64,000 nt of DNA from Fischerella muscicola PCC 7414 (lineage in GTDB: Bacteria; Cyanobacteriota; Cyanobacteriia; Cyanobacteriales; Nostocaceae): NCBI RefSeq assembly GCF_000317205.1, contig NZ_AJLK01000156.1, forward strand, positions 91,666 to 155,665. The letters run 5' to 3'. Shown here piece after piece: positions 36,305 through 45,498 of this stretch (positions are counted from its first letter, which is position 1; the number at the start of each line of letters is the position of its first letter). Made by a program: the position numbers and the translations under genes. Under the pieces are notes generated by a model that saw only the letters and a program-made list of their open reading frames with translations, had not been told where the DNA came from and did no database searches.

Positions 36305-36637
36305 ATGCAAAATACTCGTCTCAACAACCTATTCAATATACTTACTAGGCGGTTAGCACAATGGATTTTCAACCCTTGGCGACGCATATCTATATTAATA
36401 ATCAGTTTTTTATTGGGTTTTTTTCTTGGAAGCGCAGTAGCAACTACCGCTGGACAAACAGCAGAATGGGATATTGTAGTAGCTGGCACTTTGGTATTGG
36501 GAGTAGAAATTGCCAATAGGATATTTTACAATCGCAGCGTCTTGGCAAGGCAAGTCTTTTGGGTGCAAGCAATCAACTTCTTGAAAGTTGGTCTCACCTA
36601 TAGCTTATTTTTGGAAGCATTCAAGCTGGGATCGTAA
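36305..36637 (+). CDS. Ycf20-like (DUF565) membrane protein
   Basis: A 110-residue protein with two or three membrane helices: ISILIISFLLGFFLGSAVAT and WDIVVAGTLVLGVEI, then a later amphipathic part with NFLKVGLTYSLFLEAFKLG. The pattern is that of Ycf20 (DUF565), found in cyanobacteria and algal/plant plastids and linked in plants to non-photochemical quenching. Its biochemical role is unknown. The ATG at 36305 lies 15 bases after a T-run hairpin. A G-rich repeat follows its stop. Confidence 0.85.
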   Translation: MQNTRLNNLFNILTRRLAQWIFNPWRRISILIISFLLGFFLGSAVATTAGQTAEWDIVVAGTLVLGVEIANRIFYNRSVLARQVFWVQAINFLKVGLTYSLFLEAFKLGS

Positions 36638-36644
36638 GGAGTGT

Positions 36645-36822
36645 GGAGAGATGGGGTGATGGGGTGATGGGGTGATGGGGGGCTAGGGGTCCCCACTTTG
36701 TGGGGTTGGGGGGCAATGGGGTGATGGGGTGATGGGGAGATGGGTGAGAGGTGTGAGAAGTAAATATTAAACAACTAACAACCAACCACTAACCACTAAC
36801 TACTAACTACTAACCACTAACA
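36645..36822. repeat. Composite GGGGTGATGGGG repeat, copy A (left of glycerate kinase)
   Basis: Eight-base-like GGGGTGAT units surround a core at 36677-36720 (GGGGGGCTAGGGGTCCCC, ACTTTGTGGGGTTGGGGGGC) containing the hairpin CCCCA-CTTTG-TGGGG. ACTAACCACTAACTAC units follow. The core recurs inverted at 37803-37847 and inside a kinase gene at 51210-51254. Confidence 0.9.
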
Positions 36823-36823
36823 A

Positions 36824-37711
36824 ATGACCAATGACAAATCTGTATTTCGTGATGTGTTAGAATTTTGCCAAACTCATCTCCAGATGCAACCACAAGCTGT
36901 GTCGGAGGTGTTGGGTAATGTGTGGCTACCTCTGGCTAAGAAGTTGGTATCCCATCGACAGCAACTAAATCGGCCGCTAATTCAAGGTTTTTTGGGAGTA
37001 CAAGGGACAGGTAAGACTACTTTGTGTCGGGTATTGGCTTTGATTATTGAACATTTGGGCTATCATACCCTGAATTTGTCTTTGGATGACCTATACAAAA
37101 CCTATCGCGATCGCCAAATTCTCAAACAGCATGATCCCCGCTTAATTTGGCGTGGTCCACCAGGAACTCATGATGTTGAATTAGGCTTAACTGTACTAGA
37201 CAAAATTCGTAGCTGTGAACTACCAGTGTCAGTGCCTCGCTTTGATAAGTCAGCATACAACGGTGCTGGTGATAGAACTACCCCAGAAATTGTGACAAAT
37301 GCAGACATTGTATTATTTGAGGGTTGGTTTGTCGGCGTACGCCCAATAGATCCCAGTGCATTTGATCACCCACCGCCGCCGATTCTGACTCCTGAAGATC
37401 AAGCTTTTGCCCGTGATATCAATCATAAACTGCGTGATTATCTGCCACTGTGGGAAAGATTAGATAGCTTAATTGTGCTGTATCCCAAAGATTACCGACT
37501 TTCTTTGAAGTGGCGCCAACAAGCCGAACAGCAAATGATTGCTCTTGGCAAGCCGGGCATGACAGGACCAGAAATTGAGCAATTTGTCAAGTACTTTTGG
37601 TGTTCTCTTCACCCAGAATTATTTATCAAACCCTTAATCGAATCTCCAACACTAGTTGATTTAGTAATTGAAATTAACTCCGATCACAGTTTTGGTAACA
37701 TCTTAAGTTAG
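36824..37711 (+). CDS. D-glycerate 3-kinase (plant/cyanobacterial GLYK type)
   Basis: A 295-residue kinase with a P-loop GVQGTGKTTLCRVLAL at about residues 54-69 and later motifs LNLSLDDLYKTYRDR, RGPPGTHDVELG, SVPRFDKSAYNGAGDR and VLFEGWFVGVRPI. These are the landmarks of the GLYK family that phosphorylates glycerate at the end of photorespiration. It starts at the ATG at 36824 directly after repeats. It is flanked by inverted copies of the composite repeat, with no transposase in between. Confidence 0.85.
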   Translation: MTNDKSVFRDVLEFCQTHLQMQPQAVSEVLGNVWLPLAKKLVSHRQQLNRPLIQGFLGVQGTGKTTLCRVLALIIEHLGYHTLNLSLDDLYKTYRDRQILKQHDPRLIWRGPPGTHDVELGLTVLDKIRSCELPVSVPRFDKSAYNGAGDRTTPEIVTNADIVLFEGWFVGVRPIDPSAFDHPPPPILTPEDQAFARDINHKLRDYLPLWERLDSLIVLYPKDYRLSLKWRQQAEQQMIALGKPGMTGPEIEQFVKYFWCSLHPELFIKPLIESPTLVDLVIEINSDHSFGNILS

Positions 37712-37868
37712 TCCATTTGTCATTTGTCATTGGTCATTTGTTATTTGTTATTCACCCCATCTCCCCATCTCCCCATCTCCCCATCTCCCCATCTCCCCAT
37801 CTCCCCATTGCCCCCCAACCCCACAAAGTGGGGACCGCTAGCCCCCCATCACCCCATCACCCCGATCC
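37712..37868. repeat. Composite CCCCATCTCCCC repeat, copy B (inverted)
   Basis: CATTTGTCATTTGTTATTTG units, then six CCCCATCT units, then the core 37803-37847 in inverted orientation to copy A, with one altered base (AGCGGTCC for AGGGGTCC). The kinase gene 3' end abuts it. Confidence 0.9.
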
Positions 37869-40800
37869 CTAATTACTCAATTCATTACTTGCCAAAGCTT
37901 GATTAATATGATTTAGCAAATCTTCCATTGATATTGAGCGAGGCAAAACTTGGCTTGCGATCGCACCCACAGCATTTTCTAAGGACTGTTCCTGAGCAAG
38001 ATCAGGATTTAATTGCTGATCTAGTACTAAAACGGGTGGCAATTTTACAGGTAACTCTCCTAGTACTTTCAGGGCTGAGTATACTTCTTTTTTCAAACTA
38101 GATTCTTCTAAGCAAATTAGCAACAAATCAACGCTTTCGTGACGGAGTTGTTGTAGCAATTCTTCCCAAGATCGACCTATCGTCGCTTTCAGTCCGGCTG
38201 TATGCAAATACTGAATTAATGCTTGGAACCACTCGGAACCACGAGAGATAGTTAGAGGTTTAAAGCCTTGCTGGGGAAAATCTGTGGCTTGAGAGTCTTT
38301 TTCCAAACTTTTTTTACTAGAGTGCTTGCGTTTTGCATCTGGCAAATCTGGCAGTGCTGCCAATTCCACTACTAAGATAGTGGGAGGACAGGAAATACCA
38401 ACTGCGATTTGCAACACTGATAATAAAGCATCTATTTTTTTACTATTATCGCTGTTATTTGTGGGCGATCGCATTAAGCAAGGAAACACGGACAAACCAG
38501 CTATTTGAGAAGCTATTTGTGTGGTTTTCACATCACAAGTAACTAACGGTAGAGTTGCCAAGCGAGGAAACTTACTCAGTTTTTGTAGATAAGCTGCTGC
38601 TGCTGGTACTTCTGCATCCAATAAAACCACATCAAACTGCCACACTCTCGCTAGCAATTCTGCCTGTTCAATATCATCTACTTCGATGATCCGATGTTGT
38701 AGTAGGAGGGGATACAAATCAAGAGTGTCTCTTTCAGGATGGGCTAATCTGAGAATTCGTAGTGGGGTATGAACTGGAGTTGCTTTAGCTTCTTTGTTGT
38801 GCGGCTTTTTTTGGGAAAATGTATACAAACTTTCCAGTAGCGGTGCTAAATATTGAGGTTCCACAGGTAAACTCAAGAAACCATCAGCACGATTGGCAAA
38901 TGCTTGTTCTTTCTCCGCTGCTGTTGCTGTCACAATTACAGGAATGTGGCGAGTTGTAGCATCGGATTTGAGTAAGGTTAGCACATCCCAACCGGAAAGC
39001 AAAGGTAGTAAGGGATTGAGAAATACAGCTTTAGGTTGCAAACGACGGGCTTTTTCTACGGCTTCACATCCTGAACGCGCAATTACTACTCGATAACCCA
39101 AACCAGTAAGTTGTTCAGTTAAATCTTCAATATAGCGGGCAACTGCTTCTACAACCAATACTAGTTGTTGAGAAGAACTAGAGTGATGGACTGTAGATGT
39201 CTGTCTTCGCCTCTGTTGTTCCCGCAGGTTTGGCGTGAGGTTGTAGTGGGATGGTTGATGGGGTGGTACGGTGGAGGGGCGGGGTGAAATCTTTCTTCCC
39301 ATCTCCGCTTCTCCCCATCTCCCCATTATCTTTTTCCCCATCTCCTCTTCTCCTAATCTTCCCACTTCTTTCGGGGGACTCGGTGGTAATAACAAAGTAA
39401 ACTGACTGCCTTTACCTTCACGAGATAAAAAGCTAACATCACCACCGTGGAGACGAGCAAGGGCCCTAGTTAACACTAACCCCAGTCCTGTACCTTCAAA
39501 CTGACGGGTAAGGGGATGTTCTAATTGTTGGAATTTTTGAAATATCAGATGCTGTTGATGTTCGGGAATGCCAATACCTGTATCCCACACTGTAAAGGTA
39601 ATCCAACCTTCCCAGCGACTGACTTGCAGCCCGATTTTTCCTCCTGTTTCGGTGAATTTGAAGGCATTGGATAGCAGGTGTACCAACATTTGACGCAGGC
39701 GAAACTCATCTGCGACAATTTCTTCTAAGCCTGGTTCTATGGAAAGACTGAATTTGTGTTCTTCTCCACCAGTCTGAGGATGAGAAGAGACAATGGTTTT
39801 GCGACTTTGGGCATGGATAGCTTTTGCTTCACCAACAGCGCGATCGCACACTGTACGAATATTAACAATTGCTAGCATTAGTTCCATTTGACCCGTTTCC
39901 ATGCGGGTCAAATCCAAAATATTATTGACCACACTCATCAAATGCCGTCCACTTTGATGAATTAGTCCAGCATAACGCGCTTGCCGCTCGTTGAGTTCTC
40001 CTAATTGTTGATCTACTAACAACCGCGATAATCCCAAAACCGCAGTTAGGGGAGTTTTTAACTCATGACTAATACAAGCTAAAAATTCATCTTTTAACCG
40101 ATTTAGTTGCATCAAATCGGCATTTTTTGCTGCTAGTTCTTTACAAAGCTGCTGCTGTTCGGTGACATCTGTGGCTAGCATTAACCACAAGTCTGGGTTA
40201 ACTGCTGTGTCTGAACCGGGATTTTTAACTTTTAGTTCTGGACTGTCTAAAGGAATTTTGGCAAATTGCCAGACTCTTTCTTGCCCGTTTTGTACTTCTA
40301 CAACGCAGGTACAAGTTCCATGTCGGCTATCTAAAAAGCAGCGATTGGCCTTAGAAGATAATTGTGTAGGTTGTTCTGATGATGTAGGTAATTCTGAATA
40401 TGGACTTGTAGCCGTTGGTAGCAGTACTTCACTGTTAGTTGACAAATTCTCGTCTCGAAGCAGAGTTTTCGCGGCTACCGGCTGAGCTTGATAATGATGA
40501 GTATGATTAGTAGTGCTGCTATCAGCTAACCCTTTGTGAGTATGATCTTCCAGATTTTTGAGAGTTGCCGGAGTCAGGATTGCTTCTACTTGTTGTCTGA
40601 CTCCTTCTGGATCTTTTAATACTCCTAATTGCTGCCACCACGCTGGATTTTGGGTTACAACCTTGCCTGTGTTAGTTTGCAGCATTAAAGGCCAGGGTAG
40701 TCTCTCTAAGAGTTGAATTAAAGGATGATTCAGCAATGGTGAAGATACGGGTGTTACCTGTTTTGTTTCCTTTGTGGGCTTAGCTGCCACTGGTGTTTTG

Positions 40801-41339
40801 CGGCGACGGGATTTGGCTTTGTTGGTAGTATCTTCGATTTGCGGTTGAGTTTGTATTCTTTGCCGAACCACAAATTGCAGTAAGCGTGAGCTATCTATTA
40901 ATCCTAAAAATTTACCTTCAGAGTCAATTAATGCCCAATCTCGGTTAATATTATTTTTATTCTGTTGCGATCGCAACAAATAACTAAATTCCTCGACACC
41001 CCAGTCCGAGGATAAAGTTTGTATTGGTTGTATCAAACTTGATCCCCAGCTTGTCAATGTTTGTGCTAAATCAAAAGACCCTGCTTTATGACTATTTGCT
41101 TGATTTGCTGCCAAAATTTCTGGTAGCAAATGGGCAGAATAAATTACCCCGACGGGTTTTTGCTGCTCATTCAAAACTACCAAGCGATCGCACTGCTCCG
41201 TCTCAAAAATTTCCAACACAACCTTGAGAGTTGCTGTTCTTGAGCAGATGGGTAAAGTGCTGATGAATTCGTAGAGCGGGTACTTTAACATTGACATAAG
41301 CTTTCGAGTAGATTCTCTCGGTGCGGAAACATCTAGCAT
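37869..41339 (-). CDS. CBS-CBS-PAS histidine kinase with three degenerate receivers
   Basis: A protein of about 1156 residues. CBS-like segments lie at about 20-80 and 105-165, a PAS-like region at 205-255, HisKA with the histidine at about 425 in ACISHELKTPLTAVLG, and HATPase at 540-655 (HLLSNAFKFTETGG, DTGIGIPEH, EGTGLGLVLTRALARLHGG). A repeat-derived linker (about 658-725) leads to three receiver-like domains. In the first, the acceptor site reads VFLNPLLPLLSGWD, with Asn where Asp is expected and no acidic pair at the start. The second and third (ICLEESSLKKE) also look degenerate. The start could be TTG 41345 or an ATG at 41297. It is divergent from kaiABC; CikA also ends in a pseudo-receiver. 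Confidence 0.8.
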   Translation of the reverse strand: MLDVSAPRESTRKLMSMLKYPLYEFISTLPICSRTATLKVVLEIFETEQCDRLVVLNEQQKPVGVIYSAHLLPEILAANQANSHKAGSFDLAQTLTSWGSSLIQPIQTLSSDWGVEEFSYLLRSQQNKNNINRDWALIDSEGKFLGLIDSSRLLQFVVRQRIQTQPQIEDTTNKAKSRRRKTPVAAKPTKETKQVTPVSSPLLNHPLIQLLERLPWPLMLQTNTGKVVTQNPAWWQQLGVLKDPEGVRQQVEAILTPATLKNLEDHTHKGLADSSTTNHTHHYQAQPVAAKTLLRDENLSTNSEVLLPTATSPYSELPTSSEQPTQLSSKANRCFLDSRHGTCTCVVEVQNGQERVWQFAKIPLDSPELKVKNPGSDTAVNPDLWLMLATDVTEQQQLCKELAAKNADLMQLNRLKDEFLACISHELKTPLTAVLGLSRLLVDQQLGELNERQARYAGLIHQSGRHLMSVVNNILDLTRMETGQMELMLAIVNIRTVCDRAVGEAKAIHAQSRKTIVSSHPQTGGEEHKFSLSIEPGLEEIVADEFRLRQMLVHLLSNAFKFTETGGKIGLQVSRWEGWITFTVWDTGIGIPEHQQHLIFQKFQQLEHPLTRQFEGTGLGLVLTRALARLHGGDVSFLSREGKGSQFTLLLPPSPPKEVGRLGEEEMGKKIMGRWGEAEMGRKISPRPSTVPPHQPSHYNLTPNLREQQRRRQTSTVHHSSSSQQLVLVVEAVARYIEDLTEQLTGLGYRVVIARSGCEAVEKARRLQPKAVFLNPLLPLLSGWDVLTLLKSDATTRHIPVIVTATAAEKEQAFANRADGFLSLPVEPQYLAPLLESLYTFSQKKPHNKEAKATPVHTPLRILRLAHPERDTLDLYPLLLQHRIIEVDDIEQAELLARVWQFDVVLLDAEVPAAAAYLQKLSKFPRLATLPLVTCDVKTTQIASQIAGLSVFPCLMRSPTNNSDNSKKIDALLSVLQIAVGISCPPTILVVELAALPDLPDAKRKHSSKKSLEKDSQATDFPQQGFKPLTISRGSEWFQALIQYLHTAGLKATIGRSWEELLQQLRHESVDLLLICLEESSLKKEVYSALKVLGELPVKLPPVLVLDQQLNPDLAQEQSLENAVGAIASQVLPRSISMEDLLNHINQALASNELSN
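39230..39375. repeat. In-frame repeat linker in the pseudo-receiver kinase
   Basis: Plus strand CCATCTCCGCTTCTCCCC and ATCTCCTCTTCTCC type units code Gly/Glu/Met/Arg-rich text (KEVGRLGEEEMGKKIMG) then a Pro/His-rich part between the kinase and the first receiver. It is in frame and widens a linker. Confidence 0.75.
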
Positions 41340-41345
41340 CACCAA

Positions 41346-42726
41346 GCAACTAACCTGGTGCTGTTTGTGTTCCCAGCCATATCCTCACTTTGCCATTCGT
41401 GGTTATCAGGCGATTCAGGTTACGGGTTGAAAAACTCACCCTTACACCTGCTTCTCAAAGGCTTTGGAAACCAGAAATTCAACCCTCCAAGAGTTTGTGT
41501 GGGCGATGGCGTTTGACTTTGCTCTTTTTCGGTTTGAGATTAACCAATAAGCTAAGTACATTTACAGGGGTTGCAATACGATTTTGTTTTTTCGTAGTTC
41601 CCCAAAACTGACTAGAAAAAGGCGGCTATGCAGTAGACACAAGCAAGGAAAGTTTTTTCATCCGTTCGGTGCTTATGCAGTTGTTATGATGGCTATTTAG
41701 TTCTTTGTGTGAGTTAAAGGGTAAATAATAAAACCTTTTCCCAGACACCTGACTTTTTGCCTTGGGGGACTGCCCGTGCAGCAGGGTAAGAAATAATACA
41801 AAAGCTTTTAGCATTAGTGTTATTTCTTTTCAGCATAGCTGCCAACCGCATGTCTATCGTTTGCTGCTAAGCAGTTTGTGTTAGCGATAACCACCGCTCA
41901 GAATTTAGCCTCCTGTTGCCAGTTGTGTTGCTGGTGTTAAAAAGCCTCTTTAGATAGCAACAACTAAAACAATTATGGCTCCAAAGATTCGCTTTAGAAC
42001 CTTTAGGAATTATAATGATTTAGAATGCGACGAACATTTAACTTAGTTTAAGTATCTTATCTAAGGAGTAAAACTAGAGAATCTGTATTTGGTTAGAGAT
42101 GAAGGACAAGAGGCAAACATCAGCCGAGTTAGCATGAGACTAAATCTGTGCCAATTTATGTCTGCTGCGCCCATGAATAAATAATGTCTAGTCGCAAGCA
42201 TTGACGACTAATTTACTCTACACTAATCCCCTCCTCAAAATACAGTTCAAATGCTTGCTTGAAATAGCATCTGTAACAGTTGTTAATAAGACTGTACAAT
42301 TCGTTAAGAACCAAACTTTAGGTAACTTTACAAATTAGCTATGCAGCCGATGTGACTGTAAGATTGTTCGCCAAATTACAAGTTCTACTTAATTTACTGT
42401 TCATATATATGAAATTTAGTATGCTCTTTGTTCACCGTCATTTTTCTTGAAACAGAAGTTAGCAACGTTATGAGGAAAGTTAAACATTGATCAACTTAAA
42501 AAGCATATCTATGCCTATGGTTTTGAACTAGAAATTCAGCTTTAAGGTCAATTTATGCTGTAATCACAATTAGCTCAATGGGAATATGTAACACTAGTGA
42601 CTTGACAAATAATAAATATTGTTATCAAGCAACTACCACTAAAAAATCTTGAAAAATCTCATCCTTGACTGAAGAAGTAGTTGCGTTCAAAAGTAAAAAT
42701 AGAAAACCGAAGCGAAGATTTCACAT
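41346..42726. other. Long non-coding region upstream of kaiA
   Basis: Nearly 1.4 kb between the divergent kinase and kaiA. Plus and minus frames of 60-75 codons at 41390 and 41626 have no family similarity. Frames of KaiA pseudo-receiver type were looked for just upstream of kaiA and are broken by stops. The kaiA promoter should lie in the last 300 bases. No repeat of the dispersed families was seen here, unlike most other long spacers. Confidence 0.5.
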
Positions 42727-43107
42727 GTGAATAGATGTCAGCAGCCAGAACAGCAAAGTTTTTTTCAGCAAATGACAAAAGCCGAACAACAGGCATTTTT
42801 ACAGGAACTCAAATCAGACTACCGCCAGATTCTTATAGATTACTTTACCACAGACAAAACTCTGAAGGAAAAAATTGATAAATTTATCAATGCAGTATTT
42901 TGTGCTAATATTCCTGTGCCGCAAATTATAGAAATTCATATGGAACTAATTGATGAATTTTCCAAACAGCTAAAATTAGAAGGACGGAGCGACGAAACTT
43001 TACTAGACTATCGCTTAACGTTGATTGATATCCTTGCTCACTTGTGTGAACTTTATCGGCGATCACTTCCGAAAAAAGTAAGTAGATGGCAGATGGAGAA
43101 AGATTGA
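42727..43107 (+). CDS. kaiA: Clock protein KaiA, short form
   Basis: A 126-residue protein corresponding only to the C-terminal KaiC-binding helical domain of the 284-residue Synechococcus protein (SDYRQILIDYFTTD, KEKIDKFINAVFCANIPVPQIIEIHMELIDEFSKQLKLEGRS in pieces). The N-terminal pseudo-receiver is missing. Short KaiA is known in Anabaena/Nostoc, so this is natural, not damage. GTG at 42727 is the longest start; ATG at residue 16 (42772) is possible and would give 111 residues. It stimulates KaiC autophosphorylation by binding its C-terminal tail. A 352-base gap to kaiB allows a separate kaiBC promoter. Confidence 0.9.
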   Translation: MNRCQQPEQQSFFQQMTKAEQQAFLQELKSDYRQILIDYFTTDKTLKEKIDKFINAVFCANIPVPQIIEIHMELIDEFSKQLKLEGRSDETLLDYRLTLIDILAHLCELYRRSLPKKVSRWQMEKD

Positions 43108-43459
43108 ACCTATCTAGTTTATGGGCATAAGCATTTTATGTTTAATTATGTCTACCTACTTAAAATTGATAAAAAGCTTGCAGATGGTTGGCATCACACA
43201 AGTTGAGGCGCAGAGTCGAGCAGTACCGCTACACAGAATTCAAAGTAAAAAATTAAAACAATCAAGTTTGGTGTGTTTCTAACCAAGTTTGGGATGATAT
43301 CTCTATCTCCGTCGCGTTGTACTAGTATAGGGAAGCAGAAGACACAAAGCCTAAATTATGTCAAAGTTAAGCTTTTTGTCTTTGAGCCTTAGGTTCACCG
43401 TCGTGATCAGTTAGCACTGAAAGCTGGTGTCTTTACTTTTTATCCCAAACTCTAACCTT
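43108..43459. other. kaiA-kaiB spacer
   Basis: About 350 bases, no frame. The kaiBC promoter is likely here, perhaps under RpaA control as in other cyanobacteria, but I could not identify a binding box with confidence. The region just before kaiB has CTCTAACCTT and no strong ribosome site. Confidence 0.45.
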
Positions 43460-43780
43460 ATGAAGAAAATAAAAAAGACTTATGTTCTCAAGTTGTACGT
43501 GGCAGGGAATACCGCCAATTCAGTCATGGCACTAAGAACACTAAAAAACATATTAGAACAAGAATTTAAAGGAGTTTATACTCTCAAAGTCATAGACGTA
43601 CTCAAAAACCCACAGTTAGCAGAAGAAGATAAAATATTAGCCACACCAACATTATCTAAAATATTGCCTCCACCAGTTCGGAAAATTATTGGTGATTTAT
43701 CAGACAGAGAAAGAGTATTGATTGGTTTAGACTTACTTTATGAAGAGTTAACAGAAGACGAACAATTCCAAGCAGAATAG
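43460..43780 (+). CDS. kaiB: Clock protein KaiB
   Basis: A 106-residue fold-switching thioredoxin-like protein: [25 protein letters not shown], then [50 protein letters not shown] in pieces. All KaiB landmarks are present including ATPTL and [12 protein letters not shown]. It binds phosphorylated KaiC and sequesters KaiA. The ATG at 43460 ([13 protein letters not shown]) matches family starts; an upstream extension to 43427 has no similarity. kaiC follows after 84 bases in the same direction. Confidence 0.95.
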   Translation: MKKIKKTYVLKLYVAGNTANSVMALRTLKNILEQEFKGVYTLKVIDVLKNPQLAEEDKILATPTLSKILPPPVRKIIGDLSDRERVLIGLDLLYEELTEDEQFQAE

Positions 43781-43864
43781 ACTATATAAACAGATAAAAC
43801 TAAGTCTCAACATTTATTAATATAATAACTGGGTTGAATTCCCATTTGTTAAGTATAAAAAAAG

Positions 43865-45433
43865 ATGAGAGAAAACGACCAACCAGAGAAAAACAATGCA
43901 CCTCTATGTAGTGGTGTAGAAAAAATTCGTACGATGATAGAGGGGTTTGACGACATTAGTCATGGTGGATTACCGGTAGGTAGAACTACTCTGGTCAGCG
44001 GTACCTCTGGAACTGGCAAAACGTTATTTTCTCTCCAGTTTCTTTTCAACGGTATTAGCTATTTTGAAGAACCAGGGGTGTTTGTCACTTTTGAAGAATC
44101 GCCCCATGATATCATAAAAAACGCACATATTTTTGGTTGGGATTTGCAAGGCTTAATCAACGATGGGAAGTTATTTATCTTGGACGCTTCTCCTGATCCA
44201 GAAGGACAAGATATTGTTGGTAACTTTGACCTCTCAGCATTGATCGAACGCTTGCAATATGCCATCCGCAAATATAAAGCAAAAAGAGTAGCGATCGACT
44301 CCATCACAGCCGTATTTCAGCAATATGAAGCTATTGGAGTAGTACGGCGCGAAATTTTCCGTTTGGTAGCCCGACTCAAACAACTTAATGTCACCACTAT
44401 CATTACCACAGAACGCACTGAGGAATATGGACCAGTTGCTTGTTTTGGGGTGGAAGAATTTGTCTCCGACAACGTAGTAATTGTCCGCAACGTCTTGGAA
44501 GGGGAACGTCGTCGTCGTACCGTCGAAATTTTGAAATTGCGTGGTACAACACACATGAAGGGCGAATATCCTTTCACAATTACGAATGAAGGAGTCAATA
44601 TTTTTCCACTTGGGGCAATGCGTTTAACTCAAAGGTCTTCCAACGTACGGGTATCTTCTGGGGTTAAAACCTTAGATGATATGTGTGGCGGTGGTTTCTT
44701 TAAAGATTCAATTATCTTAGCAACAGGAGCAACAGGAACAGGTAAGACATTATTAGTCAGCAAATTTATTCAAAATGGCTGCCAAAATGGCGAACGGGCA
44801 ATACTATTTGCTTACGAAGAATCGCGCGCTCAGCTCTCACGTAACGCCTCATCTTGGGGTATAGAGTTTGAGGATTTAGAACGTCAAGGATTGCTAAAAA
44901 TCATTTGCACCTATCCTGAATCAACTGGGTTAGAAGATCACTTACAAATTATTAAGTCAGAAATTGCTGATTTTAAACCTGCTCGGATTGCCATTGATTC
45001 GCTCTCAGCGTTAGCGCGAGGTGTAAGTAATAATGCATTCCGACAATTTGTAATTGGTGTCACGGGTTACGCCAAGCAAGAAGAAATCACAGGCTTTTTT
45101 ACTAATACAACTGATCAATTTATGGGTTCGCATTCGATTACCGACTCCCATATCTCCACAATTACTGACACGATTTTAATGTTGCAGTATGTAGAAATTC
45201 GTGGAGAAATGGCACGGGCAATCAATGTATTTAAAATGCGCGGCTCTTGGCACGATAAGGGTATTCGTGAATACAATATCACAGCAGATGGTCCGGAAAT
45301 TAAAGATTCTTTCCGCAATTATGAAAGAATTGTCAGCGGAGCGCCGACTCGCGTTAGTATCGATGAAAAAGCTGAACTGTCTCGCATTGTCAAGAGTTTT
45401 CAAGACAAAGATAGCAGTGATGCTTCCAGTTAG
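43865..45433 (+). CDS. kaiC: Clock ATPase/kinase KaiC
   Basis: A 522-residue double RecA-fold protein. CI Walker A is GTSGTGKT at residues 46-53; CII Walker A is GATGTGKT at 288-295. Catalytic glutamates lie in VTFEESP (CI) and FAYEES (CII). The two phosphorylation sites in TDSHISTITDT fall at Ser431 and Thr432, the same numbers as in Synechococcus. The C-terminal A-loop and tail (IDEKAELSRIVKSFQDK) that binds KaiA is present. It is a hexameric ATPase, autokinase and autophosphatase forming the core oscillator. It lies downstream of kaiB in one probable operon. Confidence 0.97.
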   Translation: MRENDQPEKNNAPLCSGVEKIRTMIEGFDDISHGGLPVGRTTLVSGTSGTGKTLFSLQFLFNGISYFEEPGVFVTFEESPHDIIKNAHIFGWDLQGLINDGKLFILDASPDPEGQDIVGNFDLSALIERLQYAIRKYKAKRVAIDSITAVFQQYEAIGVVRREIFRLVARLKQLNVTTIITTERTEEYGPVACFGVEEFVSDNVVIVRNVLEGERRRRTVEILKLRGTTHMKGEYPFTITNEGVNIFPLGAMRLTQRSSNVRVSSGVKTLDDMCGGGFFKDSIILATGATGTGKTLLVSKFIQNGCQNGERAILFAYEESRAQLSRNASSWGIEFEDLERQGLLKIICTYPESTGLEDHLQIIKSEIADFKPARIAIDSLSALARGVSNNAFRQFVIGVTGYAKQEEITGFFTNTTDQFMGSHSITDSHISTITDTILMLQYVEIRGEMARAINVFKMRGSWHDKGIREYNITADGPEIKDSFRNYERIVSGAPTRVSIDEKAELSRIVKSFQDKDSSDASS

Positions 45434-45498
45434 CCTCGTGTTATATTCTGTGTGAAAAAACGGTATGAAGCCGCCTTATTTTTGTGTGAGGGGATGCG

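Noticed and set aside
36645..37868. Composite transposon around the glycerate kinase gene
   Set aside because: Inverted repeats are present but there is no transposase, target duplication or terminal structure; reported only as a repeat-flanked gene.
41346..42726. Lost KaiA pseudo-receiver remnant before kaiA
   Set aside because: Frames just upstream of kaiA are interrupted by many stops and show no receiver-like strings; short KaiA is normal in this group.
43108..43459. Riboswitch or RNA leader before kaiB
   Set aside because: No conserved aptamer features or strong hairpin with T-run were seen.
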